A stretch of DNA of 5,619 nucleotides from CAUZSN01 sp963582345 (lineage in GTDB: Bacteria > Planctomycetota > Planctomycetia > Planctomycetales > Planctomycetaceae), in contig CAUZSN010000162.1 in assembly GCA_963582345.1 (NCBI GenBank), forward strand, positions 1 through 5,619, written 5' to 3'. The translations under genes were made by a program, and so were the position numbers. Positions 1-4,188 of this stretch are shown piece by piece. Below the pieces are notes generated by a model. The model had not been told where the DNA came from. It was given only the letters and a program-made list of their open reading frames with translations, and made no database searches. Position 1 is the first letter of the stretch, and each line of letters opens with the position of its first letter.

Positions 1-1
1 C

Positions 2-373
2 GACGACATCGACTTGTCGAAGGTACTCAACATAGATCTGGTCACGGCCGACGTACCAAAGTTGATGCCGCAGTGGCTCAAAGATTTGCATGGCAAACGA
101 ATCCGCATTCGGGGATTTATGTACCCTCCATTTCAAGAGACGGAAATTTCACAGTTTGTGCTGGCCCGTGACAATCAGATTTGCTGTTTCGGTCGCAGTC
201 CCAAGATCTATGACGTGTTTCCAGTTCTAATGCGTAAAGGCACAACCACGAATTACATTTCGAATCGACCTTTTGATGTGGTTGGAGTTTTCCATATCAA
301 GGCCGAAGTCGAGGATGGTGAGTTGTTCGGGCTTTACGCAATTAAAGACGCGATTGTCGTCGAAAAATGGTAA
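2..373 (+). CDS. DUF3299-like protein, C-terminal part (5' end outside window)
   Basis: The frame is open from the first complete codon (position 2) to TAA at 371-373. A TTG at position 14 could be read as a start, but it has no ribosome binding site and the frame stays open to the window edge, so the real start probably lies upstream. The visible part is about 123 residues. It has an early GKRIRIRGFMYP strand (about nt 92-127), then a strand with ISQFVLARDNQ, a CCFGR segment (about nt 182-196), a KGTTTNYISNRPFDVVGVF segment (about nt 236-292), and a last strand ending in YAIKDAIVVEKW. The order (GK-hydrophobic-GFM, then a cysteine segment, then a G-x-F strand) resembles the small beta-barrel DUF3299 family and planctomycete relatives. 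The biochemical role of the family is unknown to me. No signal peptide can be judged because the N-terminus is missing. The family call is pattern recognition without a search; the coding call is firmer. Confidence 0.6.
   Translation, partial: DDIDLSKVLNIDLVTADVPKLMPQWLKDLHGKRIRIRGFMYPPFQETEISQFVLARDNQICCFGRSPKIYDVFPVLMRKGTTTNYISNRPFDVVGVFHIKAEVEDGELFGLYAIKDAIVVEKW
47..96 (+). repeat. Source copy of short duplicated segment
   Basis: This stretch inside the DUF3299-like gene contains GCCG (47-50), CGTACCAAAG (52-61) and ATTTGCATGGCAA (84-96). The same three blocks occur in the same order at 416-443, downstream of the gene, but without the 22 bases at 62-83. CAAAG occurs both at 57-61 and 79-83, exactly at the two edges of the missing piece. 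Confidence 0.55.
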
Positions 374-415
374 GGTGTCACGTCGTCCTCAGGCGAATTC
401 AAGTCCGTGAAATCT

Positions 416-443
416 GCCGCGTACCAAAGAATTTGCATGGCAA
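416..443 (+). repeat. Internally deleted duplicate of 47-96 in the 3' flank
   Basis: This 28-base copy reads GCCG (416-419), CGTACCAAAG (420-429), one extra A, then ATTTGCATGGCAA (431-443). Compared with 47-96 it lacks one A after GCCG and the 22 bases 62-83. It lies in the gap between the DUF3299-like gene and the secreted protein gene, and I see no coding role for it. The bases after 443 no longer match the gene. It looks like a fossil of a local duplication that was then trimmed by recombination between CAAAG repeats. Confidence 0.5.
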
Positions 444-514
444 TCTGGTCGTTCTCAATTCTCCCAATGTCGACTCGATCGATTGCTGCGGTTCTGATAG
501 ACTCACCGTTGTTT

Positions 515-520
515 AGGAGG
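515..520 (+). promoter_or_regulatory. Ribosome binding site for the 529-1719 gene
   Basis: AGGAGG lies eight bases before the ATG at 529. It is the best Shine-Dalgarno match in the window and fixes this start. No convincing promoter hexamers were seen in 374-514. Confidence 0.75.
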
Positions 521-528
521 TCAACACG

Positions 529-1719
529 ATGCGTATCGCTTGGCATGCAATTTCTTGTCTGGCATTGATTGTGTGTTCCGCTGGACTGCCAAGTGTCGGC
601 GCGTGTCCGTTCTGTTCAGCGCCGATGCTGACGTTAAGCGAGCAGTTGGCGCAGTCGGACGTCGTTGTCCTGGCTCAGTGGGTCGAAGCGACCAAGCCCA
701 CCGAGAAAAAAACGGGCAATACCACATATGAAATACGGCAAGTGGTCCGAGGTTCAAAGGAGCTGCGGAAGGAATCGAATCGTATTAAATTGGCTCGCTA
801 CCGAGTCGGAAAGATTGGCGATTTGTTCATGTTGATGGGCAGCAAAGGAACGGTCATCGAGTGGAGTAGGCCGCTGGAAGTGACTGAGACCAGTTTTAAC
901 TATATTGTCCAAGCCCCTTCGCCAGAATCTCCGCCTGAAAAACGGCTGGCGTACTTCGCCAAATTTCTGGAATTTCCCGACAGTTTAGTGGCGAACGACG
1001 CCTATGGAGAATTTGCGACTGCTCGGTATGAAGACATCACACCGTTGGCCAAGATGTTGCCGCGCAAAAAGGTTCGCAAATGGATCGTGAGTGAGGACAC
1101 ACCGGTAACCCGACGGGGACTGTACGGATTGCTTCTGGGACTATGTGGGAACGAGGAAGACGCGAAGTTGATGGAGAAACAAATCACTGAAGAGACCGAA
1201 GACTTTCGTCTGGGCATCGACGGCGTTATCTCCGGTTATCTGCTGTTGACAGGTGCGAAGGGTTTAGATGTTATCGACGAGATCAAGCTCAAAAACCAGA
1301 AGGTCGCGTTCAGCGAAACCTTTTCCACTATGCAATCGCTCCGGTTCATGTGGCAACACGGTGCTGGGCGAATCGACAAAGAGCGATTGCGTCAGTCCAT
1401 GCGCCTTTTGCTCAGTCGGCCAGAGTTGGCCGATTTGGTGATCGCCGACTTGGCCCGTTGGAGAGACTGGGACATTCAAGATCGGCTGATGGAATTGTAT
1501 GGCGCCGAGGAGTACGACGTCCCGTCAATCAAGCGAGCGATCGTGCGCTACATGCTGGCTAGCTCGCAAGACATTCCCAAAGTCGACCCCAGTAGTTCCG
1601 TGTCGCCCGAGCCGATTCTTCCTGATCACGTGGCTAAAGGCCGCAATCATCTGGCAGTACTGGAGAAAAAGGATCCGAAATCAGTTCGCGAAGCCAAGCG
1701 GTTTTTCTTCTTGAAATAA
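529..1719 (+). CDS. Secreted planctomycete protein with CPFC motif and HEAT-like C-terminal part
   Basis: This gene encodes 396 residues of unknown function. Residues 1-25 form a signal peptide: a short basic start (MRIAW), a hydrophobic core (about 8-20), and V-G-A before Cys26. The mature protein would begin with CPFC (26-29), a CxxC pair that could form a disulfide; lipid attachment at Cys26 is possible, but VGAC is a poor lipobox. Residues about 40-130 alternate hydrophobic strands (SDVVVLAQWVEA, TTYEIRQVVRG, FNYIVQAP) and look like a small beta-barrel, perhaps OB/netrin-like. From about residue 140 the protein is helical, with a DAYGEFATARYEDI segment typical of HEAT-like repeats. It ends in KRFFFLK and looks complete. 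It is probably periplasmic or surface-exposed. The coding call is strong. The domain description is inferred and I cannot name a family. It converges with the minus-strand gene at 1962-2408. Confidence 0.85.
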   Translation: MRIAWHAISCLALIVCSAGLPSVGACPFCSAPMLTLSEQLAQSDVVVLAQWVEATKPTEKKTGNTTYEIRQVVRGSKELRKESNRIKLARYRVGKIGDLFMLMGSKGTVIEWSRPLEVTETSFNYIVQAPSPESPPEKRLAYFAKFLEFPDSLVANDAYGEFATARYEDITPLAKMLPRKKVRKWIVSEDTPVTRRGLYGLLLGLCGNEEDAKLMEKQITEETEDFRLGIDGVISGYLLLTGAKGLDVIDEIKLKNQKVAFSETFSTMQSLRFMWQHGAGRIDKERLRQSMRLLLSRPELADLVIADLARWRDWDIQDRLMELYGAEEYDVPSIKRAIVRYMLASSQDIPKVDPSSSVSPEPILPDHVAKGRNHLAVLEKKDPKSVREAKRFFFLK

Positions 1720-1924
1720 ATCGACGTCGGAACAGTCGAATTGGTTTGTCGAACAGGTTAGGACGAACGGATCAGTCGAGGAGCTATGGGTTCGACAGGT
1801 TAGCGTGGATCAGTTTGTCGAATATGGCACTTTGACCGACGCTACGTCCATCGGACGCGGCATGGCATTGGTTACGTTGATGTCATCGGCGATGGATTAC
1901 AAACGGCAGTTGTACCAATCCTGA
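1715..1924 (+). pseudogene. Possible gene remnant: 69-codon stop-free frame without a start
   Basis: After TGA at 1712-1714 this frame stays open to TGA at 1922-1924. It is offset from the frame of the preceding gene. The translation looks protein-like: it contains NWFVEQVRTNGSVEELW, then VRQVSVDQFVEYG, then GRGMALVTLMSSAMDYKRQL. FVEQV and QFVEYG recur about 30 residues apart, matching the DNA repeat here. There is no ATG near the beginning. GTG at 1805 and ATG at 1862 are the only likely internal starts, and neither has a well-placed ribosome binding site. The best reading is the tail of a lost gene, but a chance open frame in non-coding DNA is a real alternative. I do not recognise the family. 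Confidence 0.3.
1753..1814 (+). repeat. Imperfect direct repeat (two units)
   Basis: ACAGGTTAG at 1753-1761 is followed after seven bases by GGATCAGT at 1769-1776. The same two words recur as ACAGGTTAG at 1795-1803 and, after three bases, GGATCAGT at 1807-1814. GTCGAA also appears at 1736-1741, 1748-1753 and 1817-1822. The units are too diverged and irregular to be a standard tandem repeat, and no function is evident. Confidence 0.5.
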
Positions 1925-1961
1925 GTCTTTACTGGTCGGTAGTCTTTCAACGAGCGGTGGT

Positions 1962-2408
1962 TTAAAAGCGGTCGATCGGCTGTTCTTTGAAGTGCGTCGA
2001 ATCGAAGTTGACCAGACGTCCGTCACGGAATACCAAGTAGACGCTGGTGCCCTCACTGTCGGGGCTCCATTTGTATACATTATCGCCGCTGCGATAGTGG
2101 CCTCCATTGGTCTTGATCCAACGGTCGTTGTACTCGCGCGTGCCTTCCTCGCCAAGAACCTGATTGACTTCTGCCAGCGCCATGCCCGAATAGATCCGGT
2201 TTTTAAGTAACCAGCGTAGAGATGTAGGGGATTTGTCCACTTGGAATGATTGACGGTGGTATTCATCTATACGAGACTTGGAAGCGACATTCGTGAACTG
2301 TTGGAGGCCCGGAGCACCAGAAATATGCAAGATTTTGCAACCGCAGGTAGTCATACAAATTAGAGCTAAGAGATCAATCAGATGCGGACAACGGGATCGA
2401 GTAGACAT
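1962..2408 (-). CDS. Small exported BamE/SmpA-like protein, possible lipoprotein
   Basis: This gene encodes 148 residues. The N-terminus has a basic stretch (STRSR, 2-6), a hydrophobic core (about 10-21) and cysteines at 22 and 24. MTTC and TCGC are both imperfect lipoboxes, so lipid attachment is possible but not secure. The conserved part is residues about 64-136: RIYSGMALAEVNQVLGEEG (71-89), then DRW (95-97), GHYRSGDNVYKW (103-114), and SVYLVFRDGRLVNFD (122-136). A 'GM...EV...LG' helix pair followed by two strands is the layout of the SmpA/OmlA (BamE) small domain, here in a planctomycete-like form. A role in the cell envelope is inferred; BamE itself acts in outer-membrane protein assembly. 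The ATG at 2408 has no obvious Shine-Dalgarno, but the next ATG (codon 19) would remove the signal sequence. It lies downstream of the decayed TPR gene on the same strand, 133 bases away. Confidence 0.75.
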   Translation of the reverse strand: MSTRSRCPHLIDLLALICMTTCGCKILHISGAPGLQQFTNVASKSRIDEYHRQSFQVDKSPTSLRWLLKNRIYSGMALAEVNQVLGEEGTREYNDRWIKTNGGHYRSGDNVYKWSPDSEGTSVYLVFRDGRLVNFDSTHFKEQPIDRF

Positions 2409-2415
2409 GTGTGGT

Positions 2416-2427
2416 AATCAATTGATT
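2416..2427. promoter_or_regulatory. 12-bp palindrome before the minus-strand gene start
   Basis: AATCAATTGATT is a perfect 12-base palindrome ending eight bases before the ATG at 2408. Its place in the leader would suit an operator, but it is AT-rich and short, so chance cannot be excluded. No clear promoter hexamers were found upstream of it. Confidence 0.2.
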
Positions 2428-2541
2428 GATTTTTCAGAACAAGGTGACGACAAGCTGATAACCGCAAACACGGCTGCGTCGCGAAGTGGATGTTATCGAA
2501 CAGTGGCCGCACAGGGCTAGATCAAAGAATCGCTAACGTCC

Positions 2542-3443
2542 CTAATTCAGCTGAGGGTCGTGGCTCATCACCTTCCACGTACGAATAGCTTCTCGCAGAA
2601 GTAGCTGTGCTCACTCAGCCGATATCATGGCATGCGCTTGTTTGAAGCTACGCACCGCGTTTCGTAAGCAATTGATCGTTGTCCGGCATTGACTCAGCAT
2701 GCGGAATAATTCGGCGAGATTCATCAAATCACTGCCAATTTCTTGGTAATCGTTCAGATTGCGGTGCAGCCGTAATGCTTGGCAAAGACTGTAGATGCCC
2801 TTATCGGGTGCACCCTTCAAATTATATAGCACTCCCAAGTTCCTCCAATCAGCGGCCTGATCCAGGAGTGAACCGTTTTTCGTTTCCAGTGACAAGGAGC
2901 GGCGAAAAAGTTTCTCGGCGACGGTGTAATCGCCGGCCAGCGTTGCGTCGAGTCCCCGATTTGTCAGATCACAGGTAAAACTAGCAGTGTAATTGGAATT
3001 CTGTTGCTGAAGAACAGTCCACTGCAATCGATTGCTGTTGAAAGAAGGCGGCTCGTCGCGCCTGGCCTATTAGGCGATAGACAGCCGCTAGATTATTGCT
3101 GTACACGGATCGCAGTTGCTGGTCTTTGGTTCGTTTCACATGCTCGAGAAAATCTGAGAACTGGCGGATCGCTTCGTAGTGACAGTTGGTAAGGCAGAGA
3201 TAGCTTCCAAATGCGATCCTGGCGGTAGTTCCGTGTCGGCATGGCCGTCTGGAAAACCGTTCGTGCCTCGTGATGTCTGCCCGATTTAGCAAGGTGTTGA
3301 GAAAATTTAACTAAGAACGAAGTTTTTGTGATGCAACTAAGCTGACTGGTCTTCGACACAGGCTTGCTCCTACGAACAGGAATTGCGGGACCTTTGAACG
3401 CGAAAGCGAGTGTGACGCGGAAAAAATCTGAGAGCGCCATCAA
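2542..3443 (-). pseudogene. Decayed tetratricopeptide-repeat (TPR) gene, two frameshifts and an in-frame TGA
   Basis: The gene is read from right to left in three frames. Part 1 starts at ATG 3440 (or TTG 3443) and carries FSQHLAKSGRHHEARTVFQ. Near 3240-3215 the sense switches by +1 to part 2, which carries CHYEAIRQFSDFLEHV and NNLAAVYRLIGQARRAAFF. Near 3050-2985 it switches by +1 again to part 3, which carries GLDATLAGDYTVAEKLFRRS, DWRNLGVLYNLKGAPDKGI and GSDLMNLAELFRMLSQC, until TGA at 2613-2611. After this TGA the same frame continues with AQLLLREAIRTWKVMSHD to TAG at 2544-2542. Each piece has the helix pairs of TPR units, and the G-x-x-x-EA spacing carries across the first shift (about 31 residues between HHEA and HYEA). 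TPR proteins mediate protein-protein contacts; the partner is unknown. Three lesions favour true decay over a single sequencing error. Intact, it would encode about 300 residues. Confidence 0.7.
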
Positions 3444-3473
3444 TTATTCGCATTCTTCCAGGATTGCTTATTT

Positions 3474-3502
3474 TTCATATTGTGAATTGGTAAACATTCC
3501 AA
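3474..3502 (-). promoter_or_regulatory. Candidate sigma70-type promoter for the TPR gene
   Basis: On the minus strand TTGGAA (3502-3497) is separated by 17 bases from TATGAA (3479-3474), four of six matches in each hexamer. The -10 box lies 33 bases before the ATG at 3440, a suitable distance. The -35 box overlaps a small hairpin (TCCAAG 3498-3503, loop TTTC, CTTGGA 3508-3513). Confidence 0.25.
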
Positions 3503-3578
3503 GTTTCCTTGGATTCAGGCACATGGAATGAGAAACCATCAATTCGTTCGGAAATCCATCAAACTTGCGGGTGCGACC

Positions 3579-3608
3579 ATTGACATCTGCCAGATTGACA
3601 GCAACAAT
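3579..3608 (+). promoter_or_regulatory. Candidate groES promoter with tandem -35 boxes
   Basis: ATTGACA occurs at 3579-3585 and again at 3594-3600, fifteen bases apart. The first perfect TTGACA (3580-3585) is followed after 17 bases by AACAAT (3603-3608), four of six matches to TATAAT. The second TTGACA has no good -10 at normal spacing; TAGAAT (3622-3627) is 21 bases away. A start here would give a leader of about 200 bases before groES. This is a sigma70-style reading; planctomycete promoters are poorly characterised. Confidence 0.35.
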
Positions 3609-3783
3609 CTTTTTGCACAGATAGAATCTCTGAATTCGGCAGTGGTGCCCTTCGTAACTTCTGTTCCAATTGTCGAAGCAGCCAGGACTTACGAATTCTC
3701 TCCGTTTGGGCACGCGGTTCGCGAAGTGAGATGCAAAAAGACTCGTGTGCGTTTCGTCGCACTATCCGTTTAGCTGCTTTTGA

Positions 3784-3793
3784 ATTTGCAAAT
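3784..3793. promoter_or_regulatory. 10-bp palindrome upstream of groES
   Basis: ATTTGCAAAT is a perfect palindrome ending 28 bases before the groES ATG. It sits where a repressor operator could lie, but it is short and AT-rich, and no regulator is known from the window. Confidence 0.2.
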
Positions 3794-3810
3794 AAAGAGT
3801 GTTGAGTTCG

Positions 3811-3815
3811 AGGAG
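3811..3815 (+). promoter_or_regulatory. Ribosome binding site deciding the groES start
   Basis: AGGAG lies six bases before ATG 3822. This favours ATG 3822 over the in-frame TTG at 3780, which would add 14 residues unlike any GroES. Confidence 0.7.
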
Positions 3816-3821
3816 AACCAG

Positions 3822-4139
3822 ATGGCAAAGAGCGCCGTGAAGAAAAGGAAAAAGACCAAAATTGTACCGCTAGGTGATCGGGTTGTATTGAAGCGAGAAC
3901 AGGCAGAATCAACCACTTCAGGTGGCATTGTCTTGCCCGACGCAGCTCAGGATAGGCCGCAAAAAGGAGCGGTGGTTGCAGTCGGCGATGGTCATGTAAA
4001 GAACGATGGCACCAAAGTTCCGCTGACGGTCAAAAAGGGTGACCGAGTGATTTTCAGTTCGTTTTCCGGCGATGAGATTACGGTCGACTGCGACGAATTC
4101 CTGTTGCTACGCGAAAGCGACATTCTGGCGACATTTTAG
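3822..4139 (+). CDS. groES: Co-chaperonin GroES
   Basis: This gene encodes 105 residues. GroES forms a seven-membered lid on the GroEL ring in the cytoplasm and closes the folding chamber in the ATP-bound state. Residues 15-25 (VPLGDRVVLKR) are the first strand of the Cpn10 fold. Residues 28-39 form the mobile loop, with GGIVLP (34-39) holding the I-V-L tripeptide that docks on GroEL. KGAVVAVGDG (48-57) and KKGDRVIFSSFSG (71-83) are the following core strands, and the end LLLRESDILA (94-103) matches the family C-terminus. The protein starts with an extra lysine/arginine-rich segment (AKSAVKKRKKTK, 2-13), so it is about eight residues longer than E. coli GroES. The start is set by AGGAG six bases upstream of ATG 3822. 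It lies 49 bases upstream of groEL with no terminator between, so the two are likely one operon. Identification is secure. Confidence 0.96.
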   Translation: MAKSAVKKRKKTKIVPLGDRVVLKREQAESTTSGGIVLPDAAQDRPQKGAVVAVGDGHVKNDGTKVPLTVKKGDRVIFSSFSGDEITVDCDEFLLLRESDILATF

Positions 4140-4172
4140 TTCGATTGATTAGAACATGTGACAACTATCAAT

Positions 4173-4178
4173 GGGGAG
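4173..4178 (+). promoter_or_regulatory. Ribosome binding site for groEL
   Basis: GGGGAG lies ten bases before ATG 4189 in the 49-base groES-groEL gap. The next in-frame ATG (4198) would remove the conserved MAK start. Confidence 0.55.
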
Positions 4179-4188
4179 ATGAACTGAC

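Larger units (their letters stand above)
3444..3821. other. Divergent intergenic region between TPR remnant and groES
   Basis: This 378-base stretch separates the minus-strand TPR remnant from groES. It holds a candidate minus-strand promoter, a six-base-pair hairpin at 3498-3513, a tandem TTGACA element at 3579-3608, a ten-base palindrome at 3784-3793 and the groES ribosome binding site. A plus-strand frame from ATG 3528 to 3773 (81 codons) is open, but has no recognisable family and no ribosome binding site, so it is not called. No CIRCE inverted repeat (TTAGCACTC-N9-GAGTGCTAA) is present; the nearest likeness is GAGTGTTGA at 3798-3806 without a partner arm. Confidence 0.6.

Noticed and set aside
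1845..1857. CGTCC-ATC-GGACG hairpin as a terminator between the convergent genes
   Set aside because: The stem is only five base pairs, there is no T run after it on either strand, and it lies inside the possible remnant frame.
1883..2266. A long minus-strand frame overlapping the BamE-like gene
   Set aside because: It is antiparallel-free but out of frame with a clearly better gene on the same strand, and its translation has no family-like pattern.
2611..2613. TGA read as tryptophan or selenocysteine in the TPR gene
   Set aside because: Two frameshifts in the same gene make decay the simpler explanation, and no selenocysteine hairpin is apparent downstream.
3468..3713. A minus-strand open frame upstream of, and in the same frame as, the first part of the TPR remnant
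   Set aside because: The translation shows no TPR pattern, and two stops (3470-3468 and 3446-3444) separate it from the TPR part. It is more likely chance than an N-terminal piece.
3528..3773. An 81-codon plus-strand open frame starting MRNHQFVRKS upstream of groES
   Set aside because: It has no recognisable family and no ribosome binding site, the opposite strand is also open over much of it, and it overlaps the likely groES promoter region.
3798..3806. GAGTGTTGA as half of a CIRCE element
   Set aside because: The matching TTAGCACTC arm is not found nine bases upstream.
3780..3821. TTG at 3780 as the groES start, adding 14 residues
   Set aside because: ATG 3822 has a well-placed AGGAG six bases upstream and gives a normal GroES start; the extra residues include the ribosome binding site region.
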